From assembly GCA_019112825.1 (NCBI GenBank), contig DXIP01000014.1, positions 1 through 64,000 of the forward strand: 64,000 nt of DNA. Reading direction: 5' to 3'. Both the position numbers and the translations under genes were made by a program. Source of the stretch: Alistipes excrementigallinarum (GTDB lineage Bacteria > Bacteroidota > Bacteroidia > Bacteroidales > Rikenellaceae). The notes below the pieces were generated by a model that made no database searches, was not told the DNA's origin, and was given only the letters and a program-made list of their open reading frames with translations. Shown piece by piece: positions 26,295-34,897 of this stretch. How positions within the stretch are numbered: position 1 is the first letter of the stretch; each line of letters opens with the position of its first letter.

Positions 26295-26302
26295 TACTTT
26301 TG
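26295..26302 (+). promoter_or_regulatory. Promoter -7 element of tgt
   Basis: TACTTTTG only 15 bases before the chosen ATG. A start point about seven bases downstream would leave a leader of fewer than ten bases. Confidence 0.6.
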
Positions 26303-26317
26303 CGGGACAGTATGAGC

Positions 26318-27448
26318 ATGCAATTTACCCTTCAGTACCGGGACCCCGCTTCGCGGGCCCGTGCCGGCGAGCTCACGACCGACCACGGCGTGATTCGCAC
26401 GCCGATTTTCATGCCCGTCGGTACGGCCGCCACCGTCAAGGGGCTCTTCCACCGCGATGTGCGCGACGAGGCTCACGCCCAGATTATTCTGGCCAACACC
26501 TACCACCTCTACCTGCGTCCCGGCATGGAGATTATCGAACAGGCGGGCGGCGTGCACCGCTTCTCGACCTGGGAGGGGCCGATGCTCACCGACAGCGGCG
26601 GCTTCCAGGTCTTCTCGCTGGCCGCCTGCCGCAAGCTGCGCGAGGAGGGGTGCCACTTCCGCTCGCACATCGACGGCTCGAAGCACCTGTTCACCCCCGA
26701 GAGCGTCATCGACACCGAGCGCACCATCGGCGCCGACATCATGATGGCCTTCGACGAGTGCCCGCCGGGCGACTCGCCGCGCGACTACGCCGCCAAGTCG
26801 CTGGCGCTCACCCAGCGCTGGCTCGAACGCTGCTTCAACCGCTACCACCAGACGGCGCCCCGCTACGGCCACTACCAGGCGCTCTTCCCCATCGTGCAGG
26901 GGTGCACCTACCCCGACCTGCGCATCGCCGCGGCCGAGGATGCCATGCGCTACGACGCCGACGGATACGCCATCGGCGGCCTGGCCGTGGGCGAACCGGC
27001 CGAGAAGATGTACGAGATGCTCGAGGTGGTCGACGCCGTGCTGCCCGAGGGGCGCCCCCGCTACCTGATGGGGGTCGGCACGCCGGTCAACATCCTCGAG
27101 GGCATCGCCCGCGGCGTGGACATGTTCGACTGCGTGATGCCGACGCGCAACGGCCGCAACGGACAGCTCTTCACGGCCGAGGGCATCATCAACATCCGCA
27201 ACAAGAAGTGGGAGGCAGACTTCTCGCCCATCGACCCCGAAGGGACGGCCTTCGTCGACAGGCTCTACTCGAAGGCCTACCTGCACCACCTCTGCGTCTG
27301 CGGCGAAATGCTGGCCGCCGAGATTGCCTCGCTGCACAACATCGCCTTCTACCTGCGGCTGGTGGGGATGGCCCGCGAGCACATCGCCGCAGGGGACTTC
27401 GCCGCCTGGAAGGAGCTGATGATACCCCGCCTCTCGCGCCGCCTCTGA
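26318..27448 (+). CDS. tgt: Queuine tRNA-ribosyltransferase (tRNA-guanine transglycosylase)
   Basis: A 376-residue enzyme that swaps G34 of GUN-anticodon tRNAs for the queuosine precursor preQ1. TPIFMPVGTAATVKG, MLTDSGGFQVFSL (with the general-base Asp), FDECPPGDSPRDYA, GGLAVGEPAEKMYEML and the nucleophile Asp in MFDCVMPTRNGRNG are present. The zinc ligands of the C-terminus are in YSKAYLHHLCVCGEML and the following His. I chose ATG 26318 (MQFTLQYRD) by comparison with family N-termini; ATG 26312 is possible, and a TTG further up lies within the promoter. The LptF/G gene follows after 71 bases. Confidence 0.95.
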   Translation: MQFTLQYRDPASRARAGELTTDHGVIRTPIFMPVGTAATVKGLFHRDVRDEAHAQIILANTYHLYLRPGMEIIEQAGGVHRFSTWEGPMLTDSGGFQVFSLAACRKLREEGCHFRSHIDGSKHLFTPESVIDTERTIGADIMMAFDECPPGDSPRDYAAKSLALTQRWLERCFNRYHQTAPRYGHYQALFPIVQGCTYPDLRIAAAEDAMRYDADGYAIGGLAVGEPAEKMYEMLEVVDAVLPEGRPRYLMGVGTPVNILEGIARGVDMFDCVMPTRNGRNGQLFTAEGIINIRNKKWEADFSPIDPEGTAFVDRLYSKAYLHHLCVCGEMLAAEIASLHNIAFYLRLVGMAREHIAAGDFAAWKELMIPRLSRRL

Positions 27449-27519
27449 CCCGGCGCCGCCGAAGGCATGCACGCTGCAGGATGAACGTAACAAGACCATA
27501 ACTTCAACGGAACGAGGAG

Positions 27520-28623
27520 ATGAAATTCAAATTCCCGGGGTTCAAGATTCTGGACCGCTACATACTGGGGAAGTTCCTTTCGACCTACTTCTTCGCCATC
27601 GCCATGATTATCATCGTGGTGGTGCTCTTCGACTATGTCGAGAAGCTCGACAACTTCACCGAGCTGAAGGCCCCGCTCAAGAAAATCATCTTCCAGTACT
27701 ACCTCAACTTCATCCCCTTCTTCATCAACCAGTTCAGCGGTCTGTTCACCTTCATCGCCTGCATCTTCTTCACCTCGAAGATGGCCTACCAGACCGAAAT
27801 CGTCGCCATGCTCTCGGGAGGCATGTCCTTCCGGCGGCTCATGTGGCCCTACTTCCTGGGGGCCTTCATCATCGGCTCGCTCTCGCTGGTGCTCAACCTC
27901 TGGCTCATCCCCATCTCGCAGAAGGAGATTGTCGACTTCGAGTCGCAGTACGTCAAGCGCAAGCGCAACGCCCAGTTCGACCGCCACATCTACCGCCAGA
28001 TTGAGCCCGGCACCTTCGCCTACATCCGCGGCTACTCCGAGAGCAACAACAAGGCCTCGTTCTTCGCGCTGGAGCACTACGCCGACGGCACGATGACCCA
28101 GTCGCTCGAGGCGGCCGACGTCACCTTCGACCCCGACACCCACCGCTGGACGGCGCTGCGCTACACCACCCGCAGCTTCGACTCGCTGGGCGTCGAGCAG
28201 TTTCGCCAGCACCGCAACCTCGACACGCTCATCAACCTCGAGGTGACCGAGCTGGGGCGCATCAACGAGCTGATCCAGACGATGAACATCTCGAAGCTCA
28301 ACGAGTTCCTCGACCAGCAGAAGGCCAAGGGCTCCGACTCCATCAACATCATCGAGGTGGAGAAGCACGCCCGTTACGCCTATCCGCTCTCGACCTTCAT
28401 CCTGACGCTCATCGGCGTCTCGCTCTCGTCGCGCAAGGTGCGCGGCGGCACGGGGCTCCACATCGGCATCGGCACGGCGCTCTGCTTCTCCTACATCCTC
28501 TTCAACCGCTTCTTCGAGGAGTTCGCCAAGAGCGGCTCGCTGCCGCCCGGTCTGGCCGTATGGCTCCCCAACATCATCTACCTCGGCATAGCCCTCTACC
28601 TCTACCGGAAGGCGCCGAAATAA
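27520..28623 (+). CDS. LptF/LptG family permease
   Basis: A 367-residue inner-membrane protein of the YjgP/YjgQ family. In other bacteria LptF and LptG form the channel part of the ABC transporter that pulls lipopolysaccharide from the inner membrane. LDRYILGKFLSTYFFAIAMIIIVVVLFDYVEKLD is the first helix with the family's opening; a periplasmic beta-jellyroll follows (AYIRGYSESNNKASFFALE, DPDTHRWTALRY), then three C-terminal helices. LptF and LptG cannot be told apart here. tgt precedes it and a PASTA protein follows after 13 bases, consistent with an operon. Confidence 0.9.
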   Translation: MKFKFPGFKILDRYILGKFLSTYFFAIAMIIIVVVLFDYVEKLDNFTELKAPLKKIIFQYYLNFIPFFINQFSGLFTFIACIFFTSKMAYQTEIVAMLSGGMSFRRLMWPYFLGAFIIGSLSLVLNLWLIPISQKEIVDFESQYVKRKRNAQFDRHIYRQIEPGTFAYIRGYSESNNKASFFALEHYADGTMTQSLEAADVTFDPDTHRWTALRYTTRSFDSLGVEQFRQHRNLDTLINLEVTELGRINELIQTMNISKLNEFLDQQKAKGSDSINIIEVEKHARYAYPLSTFILTLIGVSLSSRKVRGGTGLHIGIGTALCFSYILFNRFFEEFAKSGSLPPGLAVWLPNIIYLGIALYLYRKAPK

Positions 28624-28636
28624 ACCGTACAAGGTC

Positions 28637-29590
28637 ATGGAAAACTACTGGAAACGTCTCAAGGCCCACCCCGTGGCCTACAACCTGACGCTCATCGTCC
28701 TGACGATGCTGGCGCTGGCGCTCGTCGCCCACTTCGCCATGCAGGCGGGCACGCGCCACGGCGCACGCCGCACGGTGCCCGACTTCGCGGGCATCCCGCT
28801 CGACGAGGCGCAGCGCCTGGCCCGGAGCCACGACCTCGAGCTGCAGGTCAACGACTCGCTCTTCGTGCCGGCCTACGAGGGGGGCATCGTCCTCGACCAG
28901 CTGCCGGCCGGCGGCGTCGAGGTGAAGCCCGGACGCACCGTCTACGTCACCATCAACTCCTTCCGCCAGAAGAGCGTGCCGGTGCCCTACGTGGCGGGCC
29001 GCTCGCTGCGCCAGGCCAAGAACATGCTCGAGATTGCCGGGCTGGAGATTGAGGAGCTCATCTACCGCCCCGACATGGCGACCAACTACGTGCTCGAGGA
29101 GTACTGCGACGGACGTCCCGTTCTGGAGACGAGCCGCATTGAGGCCGAAATCGGCTCGGGCGTGACGCTCTACGTGGGCGTCGCGGAGGGTTCGGGCACG
29201 ACGCCCGTCCCGATGGTGACCGGCTACGGGCTGCGTCAGGCCAAGAGCCGCCTGTGGGAGCTGGGCATCAACGTCGGGCGCGTCACCTTCGACGAGGGCA
29301 TCAACCTGCTCAACCAGAAGCAGGCGCGCGTCTACCGACAGAGCCCCTCGGCCGAGCAGAGCATCGCCCTGGGCCAGCGCGTGGACCTCTGGCTGACGCT
29401 CGACACGAAGAAGGTCTCCGAGCAGCGCGCCGCAGCCGAGAAGGAGGCGGCCCGCACGGCCCGCGAGCGCGCCGAGCGCGAGCAGAATGTCGCCGACTCG
29501 CTGGCACTCCTGCGCTTCGAGCAGGCGACGGGCAGCGCCGCGGAGGAGACGAGCAGCGCGGAGGGCGGTGACGAAGGATTTTTCGATTGA
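28637..29590 (+). CDS. Membrane-anchored PASTA-domain protein
   Basis: A 317-residue protein with one N-terminal membrane helix (LTLIVLTMLALALVAHFAM) and three PASTA domains facing the periplasm. The domains open RTVPDFAGIPLDEAQRLARSHDL, VPVPYVAGRSLRQAKNMLEIAGL and TPVPMVTGYGLRQAKSRLWELGI. PASTA domains bind peptidoglycan or beta-lactams in kinases and PBPs; this one has neither catalytic part. The last 60 residues are a charged helix (EQRAAAEKEAARTARERAEREQ) and an acidic tail. rluD begins nine bases after its stop, as in other Bacteroidota where this pair is neighbouring. Confidence 0.88.
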   Translation: MENYWKRLKAHPVAYNLTLIVLTMLALALVAHFAMQAGTRHGARRTVPDFAGIPLDEAQRLARSHDLELQVNDSLFVPAYEGGIVLDQLPAGGVEVKPGRTVYVTINSFRQKSVPVPYVAGRSLRQAKNMLEIAGLEIEELIYRPDMATNYVLEEYCDGRPVLETSRIEAEIGSGVTLYVGVAEGSGTTPVPMVTGYGLRQAKSRLWELGINVGRVTFDEGINLLNQKQARVYRQSPSAEQSIALGQRVDLWLTLDTKKVSEQRAAAEKEAARTARERAEREQNVADSLALLRFEQATGSAAEETSSAEGGDEGFFD

Positions 29591-29598
29591 CCGACAGC

Positions 29599-31005
29599 AT
29601 GGCATACTCCGAACACAAAGCGACGGGCCCCCTCGGGGAGCTCCGCACCCATACCGCCCCGGACGGCAGCGCACCTGCGGCCACCGGGGGCTGCATCGCC
29701 ACGCCGGCCGGAGGCGACGGGGAGTCCATATCCGACAACGGAGAGCCGGCAACCGACAGCGGGAAGCCGCTGACCGGCAAAACGGCTCCGCAGCCCGGCG
29801 ACCCGGCCCCGGAAGCCGGAGACACGGCTCCGCAGCCCGCCTCCGCAACCACTCCGGCCCCGGAAACCGGCAACACGACCCCTCAGCCTGCCGGCACAAC
29901 CCCGAAAGCCAAGGGGGAGCCGCTCGCGGAGGAGGCGGCGGATGATGATGACGGCGACGACGACGGTGACGACGATGAGGGCAGCGGGCAGGGGCTCTAC
30001 GAACACTTCTCCATCACGGCCGACAAGGGGCAGACGCTCATCCGGCTGGACAAGTACCTCACCTGCCGCATGGAGAAGTGCTCGCGCAACCGCATCCAGG
30101 CGGCGGCCGACAGCGGCAACATCCTCGTCAACGGCAAGCCCGCCAAGTCGAGCTACAAGGTCAAGCCGCTGGACCGCATCTCGCTGGTGATGCCCTACCC
30201 GCGCCGCGAGGTGGAGATTATCCCCGAGAACATCCCGCTCGACATCGTCTACGAGGACGACGACCTGCTGATTGTCAACAAGGCGGCCGGCATGGTGGTC
30301 CACCCGGGCCACGGCAACTACCAGGGGACGCTGGTCAACGCCCTGACCTACCACCTGCGCACGCTGCCGATGTTCCGCGAGGGGGACATGCGCGCCGGAC
30401 TGGTCCACCGCATCGACAAGGATACCTCGGGACTGCTCGTCATCGCCAAGAACGAGCTGGCACACGCCCGGCTGGCCAAGCAGTTCTTCGACCATACGAT
30501 TCACCGCCGCTACGTGGCCCTCGTCTGGGGCAACTTCGAAGAGGACGAGGGGACCATCACGGGCAACATCGGCCGCGACCCCAGGGACCGGCTCAAGATG
30601 CACGTCTTCGCCGACGGCTCGGAGGGCAAGCATGCCGTCACGCACTGGCGCGTGCTCCGGCGCTACGGCTACGTGACGCTGGTCGAGTGCCGCCTCGAGA
30701 CGGGGCGCACGCACCAGATTCGCGTCCACATGGCCTGGCAGGGCCACCCGCTCTTCAACGACGCGCGCTACGGCGGCGACTGCATCCTCAAGGGGACGAC
30801 CTTTGCCAAGTACCGGCAGTTCATCGAGAACTGCTTTGCGCTGATGCCGCGCCAGGCGCTCCACGCCCGCTCGCTGGGCTTCGTCCACCCGACGACGCAC
30901 CGCGAGGTCTGCTTCGAGAGCGAGCTGCCGGAGGATTTCCGCGCCGTTCTGGCCAAGTGGGACACCTACGTGGCGGCCGGCCGCACCGACGAGGAGACGC
31001 TCTGA
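29599..31005 (+). CDS. rluD: RluD-type 23S rRNA pseudouridine synthase with long N-terminal extension
   Basis: A 468-residue enzyme. From about residue 135 it is a normal RluA/RluD protein: an S4 RNA-binding domain (IRLDKYLTCRMEKCSRNRIQAAADSGNILVNGKPAKSSYKV), then the synthase domain with the catalytic-Asp motif HRIDKDTSGLLVIAKN and GRTHQIRVHMAWQGHPLFND. Before it lies a tail of about 130 residues rich in Pro, Ala, Thr and Gly (PGDPAPEAGDTAPQP, PAPETGNTTPQPAGT) ending in an acidic run (DDDDGDDDGDDDEG). No other in-frame ATG exists before the S4 domain, so the tail appears real. A TTG at 29587 is a less likely start. Confidence 0.9.
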   Translation: MAYSEHKATGPLGELRTHTAPDGSAPAATGGCIATPAGGDGESISDNGEPATDSGKPLTGKTAPQPGDPAPEAGDTAPQPASATTPAPETGNTTPQPAGTTPKAKGEPLAEEAADDDDGDDDGDDDEGSGQGLYEHFSITADKGQTLIRLDKYLTCRMEKCSRNRIQAAADSGNILVNGKPAKSSYKVKPLDRISLVMPYPRREVEIIPENIPLDIVYEDDDLLIVNKAAGMVVHPGHGNYQGTLVNALTYHLRTLPMFREGDMRAGLVHRIDKDTSGLLVIAKNELAHARLAKQFFDHTIHRRYVALVWGNFEEDEGTITGNIGRDPRDRLKMHVFADGSEGKHAVTHWRVLRRYGYVTLVECRLETGRTHQIRVHMAWQGHPLFNDARYGGDCILKGTTFAKYRQFIENCFALMPRQALHARSLGFVHPTTHREVCFESELPEDFRAVLAKWDTYVAAGRTDEETL

Positions 31006-31237
31006 GCTCCACCAGGGGGGGGGTGAGCAGGCCGGGGGGCAGCCTCCGGGCCGCACCGCAACACCGGGCCGCAATACGACAAAACAACGCCGCACCCGCA
31101 ACGCAACGCCTGCCCCTCCCGGAAGCGCGACGCCCGCCCGCCGCACACACACCCCCGGGACCGCAACGCGCCCCGGAACCGCGACGCGCCCGCCCGCGGC
31201 CGCCGCACCCATATTATCCGTTACCGAACAAACCGCC

Positions 31238-33355
31238 ATGTTTCTGCCGACAACCGTCAAAGAGGTCCGCGAACGCGGATGGGATTACCTCGACGTCATT
31301 CTCTTCACGGGCGACGCCTACATCGACCACCCGGCCTTCGGCGCCGCGGTCATCGGCCGCCTGCTCGAGGCCGAGGGCTACCGCGTCGCCATCGTCCCCC
31401 AGCCCAACTGGCAGGACGACCTGCGCGACTTCACCAAGCTCGGCGCGCCGCGCCTCTTCTTCGGCATCTCGGCCGGAGCGATGGACTCGATGGTCAACCA
31501 CTACACGGCCAACCTCAGGCTGCGCCACGACGACGCCTATACGCCCGGCGGCCGCGCGGGCTTCCGCCCCGACTACGCCGTGACGGTCTACACGCGCATC
31601 CTCAAGCGCCTCTTCCCCCATGTGCCGGTGGTCGTGGGGGGCATCGAGGCCTCGCTGCGGCGGCTGACCCACTACGACTACTGGAGCGACGCGCTGCGTC
31701 CCTCGGTGCTCGTCGAGTCGGGCGCCGACCTGCTCATCTACGGCATGGGCGAACGGGTGGTGCAGCAGGTCGCACGCGCCATGCACAACGGCTACAACGC
31801 CAAGCTGCTGCGCCGCATCCGCCAGGTGGCCTTCCTGGCCGACGACGACTACGTCGCGCGGCTCGACCCCGCGACGACCATCCGCCTCCACTCCTTCGAG
31901 GAGTGCCGGGCCGACAAGCGCGCCTTCGGCGAGAACTTCACCGTCATCGAGACGCAGAGCAACCTGATGGAGCCCGTTGCGACGCTCGTCGAGCGGACGG
32001 GCGACCGCTGGGTGGTGGTCACGCCCCCCAACGCCACGCTCTCGACCGAGGAGCTCGACCACTCGTTCGACCTTCCCTACGAGCGGGCGCCCCATCCGCG
32101 CTACCGCGGCAAGGGGGAGATTCCGGCCTGGGAGATGATTAAGTTCTCGCTCAACATCCACCGGGGCTGCTTCGGCGGCTGCTCCTTCTGCACCATCTCG
32201 GCCCACCAGGGCAAGTTCGTACACTCGCGCAGCGAGCGGTCGATTCTCGCCGAGGTGGAGCGCATCGTCCGCATGCCCGGCTTCAAGGGCTACCTCTCGG
32301 ACATCGGGGCCCCCTCGGCCAACATGTACCGCATGGGGGGCCGCGACCGGACGCTCTGCGCCCGCTGCCGGCGCCCCTCGTGCCTCCATCCGAAGCGCTG
32401 CCCCAACCTCGACAACGACCACCGGCCGCTGCTGGCCCTCTACGAGAAAATCCGCGCCGTGAAGGGCATCCGCAAGGCCTTCATCGGCAGCGGTATCCGC
32501 TACGACCTCTTCGACGATTCGCCCTACCTCGAGACGGTGCTCCGCCACCACACCTCGGGGCGGCTCAAGGTGGCCCCCGAGCACACCGAGGAGCATGTGC
32601 TGCGGCTGATGCGCAAGCCCCCCTTCGCCCTCTTCGAGCAGCTCAACGAGTCGTTCCACGCCATCTGCCGCCGCGAGGGGCTCCCCTACCAGCTCATCCC
32701 CTACTTCATCTCGTCGCACCCCGGCTGTACGGAGCACGACATGCGCGAACTGGCGCACAAGGTGCTCGGACGGCTCCACTTCACCCTCGAGCAGGTGCAG
32801 GACCTCACCCCCACGCCGATGACCCTCTCGTCGGTGATGTTCTACACGGGCGAGAACCCCTACACCCACGAGCCGGTCTACGTCGCCCGCACGCAGGAGG
32901 AGAAGCGCCGCCAGAAGAGCTACTTCTTCCGCCCGGGACAGGCGGGGGCAGCCCCGGCCCGAAGTGCGGGACGAGGCACAGAGCATGGAACAGGACACGA
33001 TTCGACCCGGGGCGCGGAACGCGGAGCGGAGCATGGAGCGGAACGGGGAACGACCCGGGGTGCGGAACGCGGACCGGAGCATGATTCGGCGCGCGCTGCG
33101 GCCCGGGAGGCAAACCGGGGCGCGAAGCGGAGCTCGGCGGCAGGCTCCGGCAAGTTTTCGGCAAAGGGTTCGGCAAAAAGTTCGGCCCGCGCGGGGCAGA
33201 CCGGTCGCACCGAGCGATTCGACCGCCCGGGACAATCCGGGCCGTCCGGCCGCTCCGAACGATTCAACCATTCCAACCGCTCCGAGGGGTGGGAGCCGCG
33301 TGAAACCACCTCTTCGGAGCGCCGCTCCGGGAGGGCCAAAGGCGGGCGGCGATGA
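31238..33355 (+). CDS. YgiQ family radical SAM protein
   Basis: A 705-residue protein of the YgiQ/UPF0313 family, whose reaction is unknown. An N-terminal domain (MFLPTTVKEVRERGWDYLDVILFTGDAYIDHPAFG) is followed by the radical-SAM core with C311-x3-C315-x2-C318 (RGCFGGCSFC). The family insertion with CARCRRPSCLHPKRCPN and the C-terminal TPTPMTLSSVMFYTGENPYT follow. The last 140 residues are low-complexity, with a 16-residue repeat (TRGAERGAEHG type) encoded by 48-bp repeats at 33003 and 33051, then Ser/Gly/Arg-rich sequence. Its stop overlaps the start of a broken GNAT gene (ATGA). Confidence 0.92.
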   Translation: MFLPTTVKEVRERGWDYLDVILFTGDAYIDHPAFGAAVIGRLLEAEGYRVAIVPQPNWQDDLRDFTKLGAPRLFFGISAGAMDSMVNHYTANLRLRHDDAYTPGGRAGFRPDYAVTVYTRILKRLFPHVPVVVGGIEASLRRLTHYDYWSDALRPSVLVESGADLLIYGMGERVVQQVARAMHNGYNAKLLRRIRQVAFLADDDYVARLDPATTIRLHSFEECRADKRAFGENFTVIETQSNLMEPVATLVERTGDRWVVVTPPNATLSTEELDHSFDLPYERAPHPRYRGKGEIPAWEMIKFSLNIHRGCFGGCSFCTISAHQGKFVHSRSERSILAEVERIVRMPGFKGYLSDIGAPSANMYRMGGRDRTLCARCRRPSCLHPKRCPNLDNDHRPLLALYEKIRAVKGIRKAFIGSGIRYDLFDDSPYLETVLRHHTSGRLKVAPEHTEEHVLRLMRKPPFALFEQLNESFHAICRREGLPYQLIPYFISSHPGCTEHDMRELAHKVLGRLHFTLEQVQDLTPTPMTLSSVMFYTGENPYTHEPVYVARTQEEKRRQKSYFFRPGQAGAAPARSAGRGTEHGTGHDSTRGAERGAEHGAERGTTRGAERGPEHDSARAAAREANRGAKRSSAAGSGKFSAKGSAKSSARAGQTGRTERFDRPGQSGPSGRSERFNHSNRSEGWEPRETTSSERRSGRAKGGRR

Positions 33356-33922
33356 GCGGCGGCTGGACCATCCGCCGGATGAGGCAGTCGGAGTACGCCC
33401 TGCTGCCCGAGCTGCTGCTCAAGGCCATCTACCTGCCCGAAGGGACGCCGCCGCCCCCCCTTCGAGGCGGTCTTCTCCCCCGAACTGCTCCCCTACACGG
33501 TCGGCTTCGGAGCCGGCGCCTACGACCGGGCGCTCTGCGCCGTGGTGCGCGGAACGGTCATCGGCGCCGTCTGGGTGCGGCTGGTCAGGGGGTTCGGCTA
33601 TCTGGACGACGCGACGCCCGAGCTGGTGCTCGTCGTCGAGAAGCCCTTCCGCGGCCGCGGCATCGGCACGGAGCTGCTCCGCAGGATGCTGCTGCTGGCC
33701 GCCGACGAGGGGGTCCAGCACCTCTCGCTCTCGGTGCAGCGCGCCAATCCGGCCCGGAGGCTCTACCTGCGCATGGGCTTCGAGACGGTGCGGAGCCACG
33801 GCGGGGAGGATATCATGTGCCGCCCGACGGCGGGTGTGGAGCGCCGGACGGGCGACCGTCTGCGGCGCTGGCTGGAGCCGATTGCAAGGCTCTTCCGCCG
33901 CGACGAGGAGCCGGAAGGATAA
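33352..33922 (+). pseudogene. GNAT acetyltransferase gene broken at a C7 run
   Basis: The ATG overlaps the ygiQ stop. Frame one gives MSGGWTIRRMRQSEYALLPELLLKAIYLPEGTPPPP, the typical GNAT N-terminus. Seven C residues (33454-33460) then shift it. With six C the reading continues as FEAVFSPELLPYTVGFG and on through the acetyl-CoA loop EKPFRGRGIGTELLRRMLLLA and the C-terminal ANPARRLYLRMGFETV, to a total of about 190 residues. The downstream part can be read alone from GTG/ATG codons near 33542 but lacks the first strands. Phase variation, decay and a homopolymer sequencing error are all possible. Confidence 0.8.
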
Positions 33923-34088
33923 GGCGCCCGAGGGTCGGAGCACAGAGACAAAGGGTAACCGGGCAGGCGGCAGGAAGCACAGGCCGCGGACAGGTGGCGC
34001 AAAGGTCGGGGCAGGCCGGCAGCAAGAAGCACCGACGGCGGGTCGGCGGCACGGAGCGCCGGCGCCCCCTCGGCAACCCACAAAAGAT

Positions 34089-34130
34089 GAGGCGGAGCAC
34101 TCCCGTGGGGAGTGCTCCGCCTCTTTTTTT
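34089..34130. terminator. Strong intrinsic terminator
   Basis: gaggcggagcactccc pairs perfectly with gggagtgctccgcctc around a tiny loop, followed by seven T. It ends the tgt-to-GNAT direction and can also act on the converging HAD transcript. Confidence 0.92.
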
Positions 34131-34164
34131 GGGCGTGAATAAACGGAAGCGCGGCCTTCGCGGC

Positions 34165-34887
34165 TCAGCACCCCAGCAGCGGGGCGAGTTCGTCGATGCG
34201 CTCCAGCACGGAAAAGTCGTAGGGTGCGAGCGCCGCGGGGTCGACCTCCTCGTGGCGCCACGTCTCGCCGAAGGGGATGTGGACCGCACGGCCCCCCAGC
34301 GTCACCACGGGGAGCACGTCGGAGCGCAGCGAGTTGCCCACCATGAGGAACGCCCCGGGGGCGACCCCCAGCCGCCGCATCACCTCGCCGTAGGCCGCCT
34401 CGTCCTTGTCGGCCATCACCTCGACGGCATCGAAGCAGGGGGCCAGCCCCGAGAGGCGGAGCTTGCGCCGCTGGTCGAGCAAATCCCCCTTGGTGACGAC
34501 CGCCAGGCGGTAGCGCCCCTGCAGCCGCCGGAGTGTCTCCCGCACGCCGGGAAGCAGCTCGACGGGGCGCTGAAGCTGGTCGCGCCCCAGGGCGAGGAGC
34601 TCCCCCACGACGGCGGCGGGGAGCCGCTCGCCGCCCAGCTCGAGCGCCGTCTCGACCATCGAGAGGACGCAGGCCTTGACGCCGTAGCCATAGAGCGGCA
34701 TGTTGGCCACCTCGCGGGCGTAGAGCCGCTCGACGGCCTCCCTCGCCCCGGCCCACGGGGCCACAAGGGCGCAGAAGCGACGTTCGCTTTCGCGGAAGAA
34801 GGGTTCGTTGACCCACAGCGTGTCGTCGGCATCGAAGGCGACGACCTCAACGGTTCGGTAGTCCGATATTCGGTTCATCTCATCCAT
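34165..34887 (-). CDS. HAD superfamily hydrolase
   Basis: A 240-residue phosphatase-like protein. Motif I is VAFDADDTLWVNEPF (nucleophile Asp), motif II is AVVTKGD, and motif III/IV are around KDEAAYGEVMRRLGVAPGAFLMVGNSLRSDV. The cap between motifs I and II is the helical C1 type, as in YjjG-like nucleotidases and phosphoglycolate phosphatases; the substrate is not predictable. A second ATG at 34878 is an alternative start. It follows the porin gene by ten bases on the same strand, so the two are co-transcribed. Confidence 0.9.
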   Translation of the reverse strand: MDEMNRISDYRTVEVVAFDADDTLWVNEPFFRESERRFCALVAPWAGAREAVERLYAREVANMPLYGYGVKACVLSMVETALELGGERLPAAVVGELLALGRDQLQRPVELLPGVRETLRRLQGRYRLAVVTKGDLLDQRRKLRLSGLAPCFDAVEVMADKDEAAYGEVMRRLGVAPGAFLMVGNSLRSDVLPVVTLGGRAVHIPFGETWRHEEVDPAALAPYDFSVLERIDELAPLLGC

Positions 34888-34897
34888 TTCAGTATCT

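Noticed and set aside
28637..29590. PASTA protein as a Ser/Thr kinase or PBP
   Set aside because: Only a membrane helix and three PASTA domains are present; no kinase or transpeptidase motif.
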